Shown: piece by piece, positions 23,253 to 29,373 of the stretch | How the letters are laid out: each line of letters starts with the position of its first letter | How positions within the stretch are numbered: the stretch's first letter is position 1 | Assembly: GCA_030691865.1 (NCBI GenBank) | Contig: JAUYDL010000017.1 | Span: 1 to 32,311, forward strand | Reading direction: 5' to 3' | Origin: Candidatus Omnitrophota bacterium | Lineage (GTDB): Bacteria > Omnitrophota > Gorgyraeia > Gygaellales > Profunditerraquicolaceae | DNA length: 32,311 bases | Translations under genes and position numbers: made by a program | Notes under the pieces: model-generated | Told to the model about the DNA's origin: nothing | The model's input: only the letters and a program-made list of their open reading frames with translations | The model's database searches: none

Positions 23253-23920
23253 AGGCAAGAATTGCTGAAGTGTTTGCTAGCGTGCAGGGTGAAGGCCTTT
23301 ATTTGGGGGAGAAGCAGATCTTTGTGCGTTTTTTTGACTGTAATTTAAGCTGCACTTACTGCGATACTAAACTTGACCGGTTTACGGAGTATGAACCTAA
23401 AGAGCTTTTTGAGGAGATCAAACTTTACCGCGATAAGTACCACTCGATTTCTTTTACCGGAGGAGAGCCGCTTTTATACACAAATTTTTTAAAAGAGATA
23501 CTCAAACTTACTTCCGGAGGAGGCTATAAGCATTATCTGGAAACAAATGGTACTTTATTTTCTGAGTTAAAGCAGCTTATTGACCGGATCGATATTATCG
23601 CTATGGATTTAAAGTTTCCCAGCTCAACCGGGATGGGAAATCTCTGGCAGCTGCATCGAAAGTTTTTAAAGATTGCCGCCAGAAAAGAAGTATTCCTTAA
23701 AGCAATTATCTGTCAGGCAACGTATGAGGATGATTTAAAGGAGGCGCTGGCGATTATTAAGGAAATAAGCCCCGCCAGTGTTTTAGTTTTACAGCCAAAC
23801 AGCTATGAGAATCAATCGGTTCTGCATGAAAAGTTATTAAATTTTAAGGAGATAGCTATTCAACAGGGGGTTACGACTTGTATTATCCCTCAGATTCACA
23901 AAATAATGGGGTTGAGATAG
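23249..23920 (+). CDS. queE: 7-carboxy-7-deazaguanine synthase (radical SAM)
   Basis: Radical SAM ring-contraction enzyme making 7-carboxy-7-deazaguanine from the QueD product. 223 residues. The cluster motif is C31-x3-C35-x2-C38 in DCNLSCTYCDT. VQGEGLYLGEKQIFVRF precedes it, SFTGGEPLL follows, and YLETNGTL is the expected SAM-contact segment. Both the gene order and the 4-bp overlap with queC support the assignment. The next gene, queF, begins directly after its stop. Confidence 0.95.
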   Translation: MKARIAEVFASVQGEGLYLGEKQIFVRFFDCNLSCTYCDTKLDRFTEYEPKELFEEIKLYRDKYHSISFTGGEPLLYTNFLKEILKLTSGGGYKHYLETNGTLFSELKQLIDRIDIIAMDLKFPSSTGMGNLWQLHRKFLKIAARKEVFLKAIICQATYEDDLKEALAIIKEISPASVLVLQPNSYENQSVLHEKLLNFKEIAIQQGVTTCIIPQIHKIMGLR

Positions 23921-24313
23921 ATGAAGAGATCTGATTATGAAGGTTTGCAGGAAAATGTCCGGAAATTAAAAACTCCGGAAATTGAGGTCTGGCAAAACCA
24001 ATATGCCGATAAGATCTATTCAATTAATCTGGATATTCCGGAGTTTACCTGTATCTGCCCAAAGACCGGCTTGCCGGATTTTGCAATTATTCGTATAGAA
24101 TATTCTCCGGCTAAGTTTTGCGTGGAATTAAAATCTTTTAAGATGTATACCATATCTTTTCGTAATGTGGGAATTTTTCATGAGCATTTAATCAATAAGA
24201 TGCTGGAAGATTTCCTGAGTTCAGTCAAGCCGCGCTGGGTAAAGATTAGCGGAATTTTTAATCCCCGCGGAGGCATTACTACTACTGTATCAGCGGAGTA
24301 TAAAAGCAGATGA
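23921..24313 (+). CDS. queF: preQ0 reductase (NADPH-dependent)
   Basis: Reduces preQ0 to preQ1, the base inserted into tRNA by Tgt. The 130-residue length is that of the short (YkvM) type. The catalytic cysteine is C46 in TCICPKTGLPDFA with Asp53 nearby; the QueF motif ELKSFKMYTISFRN binds NADPH. With queD, queC and queE this completes the GTP-cyclohydrolase-to-preQ1 branch apart from folE, which is not here. The enzymes turning preQ1 into queuosine (tgt, queA, queG/H) are also outside the window. It overlaps the next gene by 4 bp. Confidence 0.95.
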   Translation: MKRSDYEGLQENVRKLKTPEIEVWQNQYADKIYSINLDIPEFTCICPKTGLPDFAIIRIEYSPAKFCVELKSFKMYTISFRNVGIFHEHLINKMLEDFLSSVKPRWVKISGIFNPRGGITTTVSAEYKSR

Positions 24314-25131
24314 GAGAGTTAAAAGCAGAAAAAATAACCCAGGCGGTTATGGAATTAGTAAAGCGCGCTAATTTTTCGCTTGGCCGGGATGTTTTGTTTG
24401 CTCTGCGTAAGGCTTATCGAACTGAAAAAAACAGGCGGGCAAAAACTATTCTTAAGGCGATACTGGATAATGCTGCTTATGCGCAAAAAGAAAATCTGGC
24501 TATCTGTCAGGATACAGGCATGCCGGTAGTATTTGTGCAGGTAGGCCAGGATTTGAAAATAGCCGGAAATCTAAAAGCCGCGATCAATAAAGGCATAGAA
24601 GCCGGGTATAAAAAATATTCCTTAAGAAATTCTATTTGTGCGGATCCTTTGCTTAGAGGTAAATCCGGATTTTCTCCCTGTATCATGCATATGGATATCG
24701 TTTCAGGGGATAAAATAGAATTAACCCTTCTGCCAAAAGGTTTTGGCTGTGAAAACAAATCACAACTGAAAATGTTTAAGCCGACTTCCGGCATAGAAGA
24801 GATTAAGCAGTTTATTATTGAAGTAGTAAAGAATGCCGGGCCTGATGCCTGTCCGCCGTATGTTATCGGAGTAGGTATCGGCGGAACAGCAGATTATGCA
24901 AGCATTATGGCCAAGAAAGCTTTGTTGACTAAGCTGTCAGCTAAACATTCAAGGCTAGAAGAAGATTTATTAAAGCAAATAAATAAAACCGGAATCGGCC
25001 CCATGGGCTTAGGCGGTAAAACTACGGCACTGGCCTTAAACATTCTAACCTATCCGACGCATATTGCCGGGCTGCCGGTTAGCGTAAATATCAGCTGTCA
25101 TGCCTTAAGGAGCGCTGGAATAGTTTTATGA
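24310..25131 (+). CDS. Class I fumarate hydratase alpha subunit (or tartrate dehydratase alpha)
   Basis: 273-residue catalytic [4Fe-4S] subunit of the two-gene class I hydro-lyases. Cluster cysteines are recognisable as C66 (AICQDTGMP), C147 (FGCENKS) and C181 (ACPPYVIGVGIGG). GIGPMGLGGKTTALAL near the C-terminus is also diagnostic. Fumarase is the likely activity (fumarate to malate); tartrate dehydratase and related lyases share all these motifs and cannot be excluded. It overlaps queF and the beta-subunit gene by 4 bp each. Confidence 0.9.
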   Translation: MRELKAEKITQAVMELVKRANFSLGRDVLFALRKAYRTEKNRRAKTILKAILDNAAYAQKENLAICQDTGMPVVFVQVGQDLKIAGNLKAAINKGIEAGYKKYSLRNSICADPLLRGKSGFSPCIMHMDIVSGDKIELTLLPKGFGCENKSQLKMFKPTSGIEEIKQFIIEVVKNAGPDACPPYVIGVGIGGTADYASIMAKKALLTKLSAKHSRLEEDLLKQINKTGIGPMGLGGKTTALALNILTYPTHIAGLPVSVNISCHALRSAGIVL

Positions 25132-25655
25132 AAAGAATAAACACTCCATTAGATTTAAATAAAATTAAATCCTTAAAAGCAGGCCAGGAGGTTCTTTTAA
25201 GCGGCTCGATCTATACTGCCCGGGATCAGGCGCATAAGAGGTTAGTCCGGGCGATTAAGTCGCGCAAAGCCTTGCCTTTTGAACTTAAGGATGCGGTTAT
25301 TTATTATTGCGGCCCCACGCAAACTCCTAAGGGTAAAGTAATCGGCTCCTGCGGCCCTACTACCAGCTCGCGTATGGATGCATTCGCTGGCTTTATCCTG
25401 GCCAAAGGTTTAAGGGGGATGATTGGCAAGGGCAGCCGCGGGCTTGGAGTAAAGGAAGCAATTAAGAAATATAAAGGGATTTATTTTATTACTTATGCCG
25501 GATGCGGAGCCCTTTTAAGTAAATATGTCAAGAGCGCTAAAAAAGTTGCTTATGGCGATCTGGGCCCGGAGGCAATCTTGAAATTGGAAGTAGAAAATTT
25601 TCCTTTGATTGTAGCAATTGATGTTAATGGAGGGAGTGTTTATGGTCAGGATTGA
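25128..25655 (+). CDS. Class I fumarate hydratase beta subunit (or tartrate dehydratase beta)
   Basis: 175-residue partner of the alpha subunit, equivalent to the C-terminal domain of FumA/FumB. Signatures: GQEVLLSGSIYTARDQAHKR near 19-38, YYCGPTQTPKGKVIGSCGPTTSSRMD and the MIGKGSRG segment. The start codon overlaps the alpha stop (ATGA). The 3' end overlaps the region containing the rph ribosome binding site and the first codons of rph by 14 bp. Confidence 0.9.
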   Translation: MKRINTPLDLNKIKSLKAGQEVLLSGSIYTARDQAHKRLVRAIKSRKALPFELKDAVIYYCGPTQTPKGKVIGSCGPTTSSRMDAFAGFILAKGLRGMIGKGSRGLGVKEAIKKYKGIYFITYAGCGALLSKYVKSAKKVAYGDLGPEAILKLEVENFPLIVAIDVNGGSVYGQD

Positions 25656-26358
25656 TGGACGCGGCAATGATAAAATCAGAAAAGTTACAATCACCAGGAA
25701 TTATATTAAATACCCCGAAGGGTCCTGCCTGATTGAGTTAGGCAATACCAAGGTAATTTGCACTGCTTCGGTTGAAGAGACTGTCCCGCCGTTTTTAAGA
25801 AATTCAGGCACAGGTTGGGTTACTGCTGAGTATGGCATGCTTCCCCGCTCATGCGGAACGCGTATTCCCAGAGGCAAGGATTCCGGGCGCACTTATGAGA
25901 TTCAGCGCCTAATCGGCAGGTCCCTTAGGTCAGTTATTGATATGAAGCAGATAGGTGAACGCACGATTTGGATGGATTGTGATGTTATTCAGGGCGACGG
26001 AGGCACGCGCACAGCTGCAATCACCGGAAGTTTTGTGGCTCTGATTGATGCTTTGCAGAAGCTTAAAAAAGACGGCAAGATCAATAAGGTTCCCATTCAG
26101 GAGTATATCGCTGCTACCAGCGTAGGTATTTTGAATGATACGATGATTTTAGATTTGTGTTATGAGGAGGATTCTAAAGCCGAAGTTGATATGAATGTGA
26201 TTATGACCGGAGCAGGGGAATTTATTGAGATTCAAGGTACGGCGGAGCGCAAACCTTTTACTAAAGATAAAATGGATACGATGCTGGATTTAGCCAAAAA
26301 AGGGATCCAAGAGCTTTTTGCTATCCAAAGAAAATTGGTCGGGGATATATTGTTATAA
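25642..26358 (+). CDS. rph: Ribonuclease PH
   Basis: Phosphorolytic 3'-5' exoribonuclease that trims tRNA 3' ends. 238 residues from the ATG at 25642, the standard MVRIDGRGND start. A GGAGGG Shine-Dalgarno sequence lies about 7 bp upstream. Matches include GSCLIELGNTKVICTASVE, TAEYGMLPRS, the GRSLRSVIDM and DCDVIQGDGGTRTAAITG blocks, and the C-terminal EIQGTAERKPF. The frame is open for eight more codons upstream, which is only overlap with the fumarase gene. None of the ordinary tRNAs in this window encode CCA, so 3' trimming before CCA addition would matter in this organism. Confidence 0.95.
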   Translation: MVRIDGRGNDKIRKVTITRNYIKYPEGSCLIELGNTKVICTASVEETVPPFLRNSGTGWVTAEYGMLPRSCGTRIPRGKDSGRTYEIQRLIGRSLRSVIDMKQIGERTIWMDCDVIQGDGGTRTAAITGSFVALIDALQKLKKDGKINKVPIQEYIAATSVGILNDTMILDLCYEEDSKAEVDMNVIMTGAGEFIEIQGTAERKPFTKDKMDTMLDLAKKGIQELFAIQRKLVGDILL

Positions 26359-26990
26359 TGAAGCAGCTGGTAGTGGCTACAAAAAATAAAAAAAAGTTAT
26401 CCGAGATAAAAGATATTTTAAAAGGCATGAATTTAAAGCTGCTTTCGCTGGATGCCTATAAAGATGTTCCGCAGGTGCTTGAAAATGGCAAAACTTTTCA
26501 GGAAAATGCCATAAAAAAAGCGGTAACGTTGGCGCGTTTTACCGGTGAGCTTTGCTTGGGTGAGGATTCAGGGCTATGCGTTGATGTTTTAAGTGGTGAG
26601 CCGGGGATTTATTCGGCGCGTTTCTCAGGCAGGCCTGCCTGCCGGTCAAGCAGGAATAAGAGTGATATTAAGAATAATCTTAAGCTATTGAGATTATTAA
26701 AAGATGTGCCTGCGGCAGAAAGAAAGGCGTATTATGTTTGCGCCGTGGCTTTGGCTGATAAACGCGGGTTAATTGAAGTGGTGGAGGGGAATTGTTCCGG
26801 TTTGATTGCTTTTGAGCCTAAAGGCAGCGCAGGCTTTGGCTATGATCCGTTATTTTATATCCCTAAATATAAAAAGACCTTTGCTCAGCTTGGAGAAAAG
26901 ATCAAGCATAAAATGAGCCACCGGTATCATGCTTTAAAAAAAGCCAAGCGGATTATCGAGAAATATATTGTTAAGAGTAAGTGCTGTTGA
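26358..26990 (+). CDS. rdgB: Non-canonical purine NTP pyrophosphatase (RdgB/HAM1)
   Basis: Hydrolyses ITP, dITP and XTP to keep deaminated purines out of nucleic acids. 210 residues with VVATKNKKKLSEI at the start, FQENAIKKA, the EDSGLCVDVLSGEPGIYSAR block and FGYDPLFYIP. Rph and RdgB are neighbours in many bacteria. Between SARFSG and NLKLL the sequence RPACRSSRNKSDIKNN is about eight residues longer than in E. coli-type enzymes, and the DNA there holds a perfect 16-bp palindrome (26626-26641), suggesting an in-frame repeat remnant. It overlaps rph by one base. Confidence 0.93.
   Translation: MKQLVVATKNKKKLSEIKDILKGMNLKLLSLDAYKDVPQVLENGKTFQENAIKKAVTLARFTGELCLGEDSGLCVDVLSGEPGIYSARFSGRPACRSSRNKSDIKNNLKLLRLLKDVPAAERKAYYVCAVALADKRGLIEVVEGNCSGLIAFEPKGSAGFGYDPLFYIPKYKKTFAQLGEKIKHKMSHRYHALKKAKRIIEKYIVKSKCC
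26626..26641. repeat. 16-bp perfect palindrome inside rdgB
   Basis: CAGGCAGGCCTGCCTG reads the same on both strands. It lies in the segment where the protein is longer than usual (residues about 91-99) and encodes part of GRPACR. Probably a residue of a palindromic element that stayed in frame. Confidence 0.6.
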
Positions 26991-26996
26991 TATAAT
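26968..26996 (+). promoter_or_regulatory. Promoter of the tRNA-Pro locus
   Basis: TTGTTA (26968-26973), 17-bp spacer, TATAAT (26991-26996), overlapping the rdgB 3' end. The expected start near 27003 lies about 19 bases before the truncated tRNA-Pro copy. It probably once served that tRNA and would now transcribe the fragment, the GIY-YIG gene and the intact tRNA-Pro together. Confidence 0.65.
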
Positions 26997-27021
26997 TAAT
27001 ATTTCGTTATAGATTACAAAA

Positions 27022-27049
27022 CGGGGCGTGGCTCAGCTTGGCTAGAGCG
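27022..27049 (+). pseudogene. Truncated 5' copy of tRNA-Pro
   Basis: Bases 27022-27049 match the first 28 nt of the intact tRNA-Pro at 27359 at 26 positions (CGGGGCGTGGCTCAGCTTGG versus CGGGGAGTGGCTCAGTTTGG, then CTAGAGCG in both). The match stops at the start of the anticodon stem, where a pair of hairpins begins. No 3' half (T-arm and matching acceptor) follows. C at position 6 would mispair with the 3' acceptor strand of the intact gene, so the copy has diverged. Confidence 0.75.
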
Positions 27050-27100
27050 TCCGCCATTAAGGCGTTGGCGGACGCCCGCCAAAGTATTAGTGGCGGGCGC
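27048..27100. repeat. Two adjacent hairpins in the interrupted tRNA-Pro copy
   Basis: GCGTCCGCCA/TGGCGGACGC is a perfect 10-bp stem around TTAAGGCGT. It is followed at once by CCCGCCA/TGGCGGG around AAGTATTAG. The hairpins join the tRNA fragment to the GIY-YIG gene and may be separate palindromic insertions. Confidence 0.75.
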
Positions 27101-27112
27101 TTGCTTAGAATT

Positions 27113-27355
27113 ATGTTTGTTTACGTATTAAGAAGCGAAAAAGATAAAAGTTTTTATATAGGTTCGACCAAGAACATAGAGCAGAGGCTTAATGACCATA
27201 ATAGAGGTGAAAGCTTATCTACAAAGTCGAAAAGACCGTGGGTATTAGCTAGAGTTGAAGAATATGATAGTGGTTCTTTGGCGTTAAAACGTGAGAAGTT
27301 TCTGAAAAGTGCTAAAGGTAGGAGGATTTTAAGGAACCTGACCTCTTTTAAATAA
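27113..27355 (+). CDS. Small GIY-YIG endonuclease
   Basis: 80-residue single-domain GIY-YIG nuclease. The GIY element is YVLRS at residues 4-8, the YIG element YIGST at 15-19, and the conserved QRLNDHN at 24-30 follows; EKFLKSAKGRRIL forms the C-terminal helix. No separate DNA-binding domain is present, as in many freestanding members (the URI/YhbQ-like group). The ATG at 27113 starts the domain exactly; the open frame upstream to 27038 reads through the hairpins and tRNA fragment and is rejected. Its stop is only 3 bp before tRNA-Pro, and a broken tRNA-Pro copy lies just upstream. This placement suggests a homing-type nuclease acting at the tRNA gene; that is inference. Confidence 0.85.
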   Translation: MFVYVLRSEKDKSFYIGSTKNIEQRLNDHNRGESLSTKSKRPWVLARVEEYDSGSLALKREKFLKSAKGRRILRNLTSFK

Positions 27356-27358
27356 TTG

Positions 27359-27433
27359 CGGGGAGTGGCTCAGTTTGGCTAGAGCGCTTGCTTTGGGAGC
27401 AAGAGGTCGTGAGTTCAAATCTCACCTCCCCGA
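27359..27433 (+). tRNA. tRNA-Pro (anticodon TGG)
   Basis: 75-nt cloverleaf: acceptor CGGGGAG/CTCCCCG, D stem GCTC/GAGC, anticodon stem CTTGC/GCAAG around TTTGGGA (anticodon TGG), T stem GTGAG/CTCAC with loop TTCAAAT, A73. CCA is not encoded. Confidence 0.96.
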
Positions 27434-27449
27434 CATTGAAAACTTATAT

Positions 27450-27533
27450 GCGCCTATAGCTCAAATTTAACGAGGCCACAACTTATGGAGCGATAGCGAA
27501 CATAAGTTGTTGGCCGAGTTAATCCCGTCATCT
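27450..27533 (+). pseudogene. Decayed partial copy of tRNA-Arg 5' exon plus intron start
   Basis: GCGCCTATAGCTCAAAT at 27450-27466 matches the first 17 nt of tRNA-Arg at 27628 with one change. The sequence then jumps to a segment aligning with the 5' end of the group I intron: GAGGCCACAACTTA, a hairpin, TAAGTTGT.GGCCGA.TT.ATCCCG. The tRNA bases between (about 18-33) are deleted, and similarity stops at 27527 where a different nested palindrome begins. The 15 bases upstream of the two copies also resemble each other (TTGAAAACTTATAT versus TTGACAATTTAAT). It cannot make a tRNA. Confidence 0.75.
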
Positions 27534-27590
27534 GCAAGCGGTGCTTTGGCGTATCGCGCCAAAGTACCGCGAAGCGACTAGATGACGGGA
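27523..27590. repeat. Nested palindrome in the decayed tRNA-Arg copy
   Basis: Outer stem TCCCGTCATCT (27523-27533) with AGATGACGGGA (27580-27590), 11 bp perfect. Inner stem GCGGTGCTTTGGCG (27538-27551) with CGCCAAAGTACCGC (27557-27570), one mismatch. Looks like an inserted palindromic element; no protein frame. Confidence 0.8.
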
Positions 27591-27627
27591 GGATAGTTTA
27601 AGATAAGAGATAACTTGACAATTTAAT

Positions 27628-28010
27628 GCGCCTGTAGCTCAAATGGATAGAGCACCTGCCTTTCAATGAGGCCACAACTTAGCGAGCGTAAGCGAGCTAA
27701 GTTGTCCGGCCGAATTGATCCCGAGCCTGCGCAGAAAATTTCGCAAGAAATTTTCAAGCGTTTAGGCAAGGGGCCAACATTGGGAGCCTTCATGGGGAAA
27801 TTAACCTATGAAGTGCATGCTGCTAAATCGGTGGACGCCCTAAAGGGCAATACCGAGCTATCTGTAGAGTTTACAGAGAGTGTAGAGACTTTACACAGCA
27901 GGGCTGAAATGCCTAAGATAAAGTCCAGACCGCAACAAGTGTTTTTGGCCGGAGTAATCCGGTGCGGTAAGCTAAGCCGGTTGTTGGCCGTTCGATTCGG
28001 CCCAGGCGCA
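27628..28010 (+). tRNA. tRNA-Arg (anticodon TCT), interrupted by a group I intron
   Basis: Exons 27628-27662 and 27972-28010 join to a 74-nt tRNA. Acceptor GCGCCTG/CAGGCGC is perfect, D stem is GCTC/GAGC, T stem GGCCG/CGGCC with loop TTCGATT, A73. The joined anticodon loop is CT-TCT-AA, anticodon TCT for arginine. The anticodon stem CCTGC/GCCGG has one mismatch (T29 with C41). The 3' exon of exactly 39 nt gives a standard 5-base variable loop. Splicing is needed for a functional molecule. CCA is not encoded. Confidence 0.88.
27663..27971 (+). ncRNA. Group I self-splicing intron in tRNA-Arg
   Basis: 309-nt intron between U34 and C35. P1: exon GCCTT pairs with GAGGC (27668-27672) and ends in the required U-G wobble at the 5' splice site. 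P2: CACAACTTAGC with GCTAAGTTGT. P3: TGCTG with CAGCA. P4: TCGGT (27828) with ACCGA (27852). P5: GCCC-TAAA-GGGC. P6: TCTGTA with TACAGA. P7: GACTTTA (27887) with TAAAGTC (27919). P8: GGGC with GCCT. P9: ACCGCA with TGCGGT, enclosing CCGG/CCGG. The core words GGGCAATACCGAGC, TGTAGAGACTTTA and CTAAGATAAAGTCC match known tRNA introns such as Azoarcus tRNA-Ile. The intron ends in G (27971). It encodes no endonuclease. Confidence 0.9.
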
Positions 28011-28046
28011 TTAAATTTATGAAAAAACTAGGCAAAATTTAATTTT

Positions 28047-29261
28047 ATGAAGGACTGGAAAAAATTATTTACTATAATTGCAACCGTAGTTATTATTTTT
28101 AGCCTGGTTTACGTATTTCTTTTACTGGCAGTTAAAACTATAATTGCCAATAAAATTGAAAAGGCAACTGGGTTAAAAACAAGCATAAGCAAGCTCAGTA
28201 TTCTGCCGCCGTTTAATATTGAAGCAAGGGGGTTTGAGATTGCCGGCTTGATAAAAGCAGATCGTGTTTATTTAGCGCCAAGCATCCGCAGCCTTTTATT
28301 CGGTAAGCTTGCTTTTAATAAAATAGTGATTGGTAGCCCGGAAGTTACTTATCAGCGTAATCCTCCGGTTGAGCCGGTTAAGGATAGCCGCGCTCCGGTT
28401 GTAGAAAGTCAAAGTGAACCGGTTGCTCCCATTACTACGCAGAATAAGAGCCTTCCTGTAATTATAAAAAGTTTAAAAGTTTATTCCGGCAGATTAAATT
28501 TTATCGATACAACGGCAGCTAGCGGGAAAATAAGCGTTATAATTAAGGATATAGATTTCTATATTACCAATCTATCTACCTTCGGCACAAAAGGCGTAAG
28601 TAATTTTGATTTAAAGGGTAATTTATCCTGGAATACCGGCGAGCCTAATGGTAAAATCTTGCTGCAAGGTTGGGTGGATTTTTACAAAAAAGATATGCTG
28701 GCTACTTTGAAAATTGAAAATATTGACGCCATTCTCTTTTATCCTTATTATTCAACCTGGGTGAATCTTGAGAAGGCACGCATCCAGAAAGCTAATCTTA
28801 ATTTTAATTGTGATATCAAAGGTGTAAATAACGATGTATCTGCGGATTGTCATTTAGAGTTAGCAAACATGGTGCGTAAAGTACGCTTGCTTGAAGAGCC
28901 GCAGCAGAAAGCAGAGAAGATTACCGATGCAGTGCTGGATATGCTTAAATCCATGGATCAGGGCAAGGTGGTTTTAGATTTTGTCTTGCATACAAAAATG
29001 GACCGGCCGGAATTTGGTTTTGCCAATATCAAATCGGCATTTGAGGGTAAGCTGATGCAGGCCAGAACCAGTGCTGGGCTAAGGCCTCAAGATATGTTAT
29101 TATGGCCGGGTAGAATGCTGCAGGGCGGAATTAAAAGCGGCACAGATCTGTCTAATGCCATAATTGACGGCATATTTGATTTAAGTAACGGTATAAAGAA
29201 GTTTTTTGAAGACAGGATGAATAGTCCGGTTCCTACTCAGGAAAATCAGTCTTCTTTCTAA
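28047..29261 (+). CDS. Inner-membrane-anchored DUF748/AsmA-like protein
   Basis: 404-residue protein with one N-terminal membrane anchor (residues about 7-30) and a large presumably periplasmic part. The segment after the anchor (KIEKATGLKTSISKLSILPPFNIEARGFEI) and the beta-strand-rich body resemble the DUF748/AsmA repeat proteins that in other diderms take part in envelope lipid traffic or outer-membrane maintenance; this is a family-level inference. A Pro/Glu/Ser-rich linker lies at about 105-130. The C-terminal part (about 270-390) is more helical, ending in a polar tail. It stands alone between two tRNA loci. No strong promoter or Shine-Dalgarno sequence was found, so it may be read from the tRNA-Arg transcript. 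Confidence 0.7.
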   Translation: MKDWKKLFTIIATVVIIFSLVYVFLLLAVKTIIANKIEKATGLKTSISKLSILPPFNIEARGFEIAGLIKADRVYLAPSIRSLLFGKLAFNKIVIGSPEVTYQRNPPVEPVKDSRAPVVESQSEPVAPITTQNKSLPVIIKSLKVYSGRLNFIDTTAASGKISVIIKDIDFYITNLSTFGTKGVSNFDLKGNLSWNTGEPNGKILLQGWVDFYKKDMLATLKIENIDAILFYPYYSTWVNLEKARIQKANLNFNCDIKGVNNDVSADCHLELANMVRKVRLLEEPQQKAEKITDAVLDMLKSMDQGKVVLDFVLHTKMDRPEFGFANIKSAFEGKLMQARTSAGLRPQDMLLWPGRMLQGGIKSGTDLSNAIIDGIFDLSNGIKKFFEDRMNSPVPTQENQSSF

Positions 29262-29267
29262 ATTTAT

Positions 29268-29325
29268 GGTGGCTGTAGCTCAATTGCCTACCTGTAAGAC
29301 AGGGGGTAGAGCGTCAGATTGTGGA
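29268..29325 (+). pseudogene. Truncated 5' copy of tRNA-His with D-loop insertion
   Basis: GGTGGCTGTAGCTCAATTG matches the start of the intact tRNA-His at 29840 (one change). About 19 bases (CCTACCTGTAAGACAGGGG, itself able to form CCTG/CAGG) are inserted in the D loop. The copy then resumes with GTAGAGC, anticodon stem TCAGA and loop TTGTGGA containing the GTG anticodon. The 3' side of the stem (TCTGA expected) and everything after it are missing. The anticodon stem differs from that of the intact gene (TCTGA/TCAGA), so it derives from another allele. Confidence 0.8.
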
Positions 29326-29338
29326 CTAGTTCATCGTA

Positions 29339-29367
29339 TTGACATTTTTATCGTTCTTTGATATAAT
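29339..29367 (+). promoter_or_regulatory. Promoter of the HNH endonuclease gene
   Basis: TTGACA (29339-29344), 17-bp spacer, TATAAT (29362-29367): full consensus. The ATG at 29374 lies 6 bp after the -10 box, so the message should start at or next to its own start codon. The promoter begins 13 bp after the broken tRNA-His copy and so appears to belong to the inserted unit. Confidence 0.85.
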
Positions 29368-29373
29368 TTCACT

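Noticed and set aside
27038..27112. 25-codon N-terminal extension of the GIY-YIG protein
   Set aside because: It reads through the tRNA-Pro fragment and two hairpins; the domain begins exactly at the ATG at 27113.
27022..27433. tRNA-Pro fragment plus GIY-YIG as an intron with 5' and 3' exons
   Set aside because: The downstream tRNA-Pro is complete by itself, and no group I core or matching 3' exon joins to the fragment.
27615..27620. TTGACA directly before tRNA-Arg as its -35 box
   Set aside because: It is only 7 bp from the mature 5' end, so a matching -10 box would lie inside the tRNA; none is visible.
27666..28022. 118-codon open frame over the tRNA-Arg intron
   Set aside because: It covers the intron core and 3' exon, has no recognisable domain, and the RNA structure explains the sequence fully.
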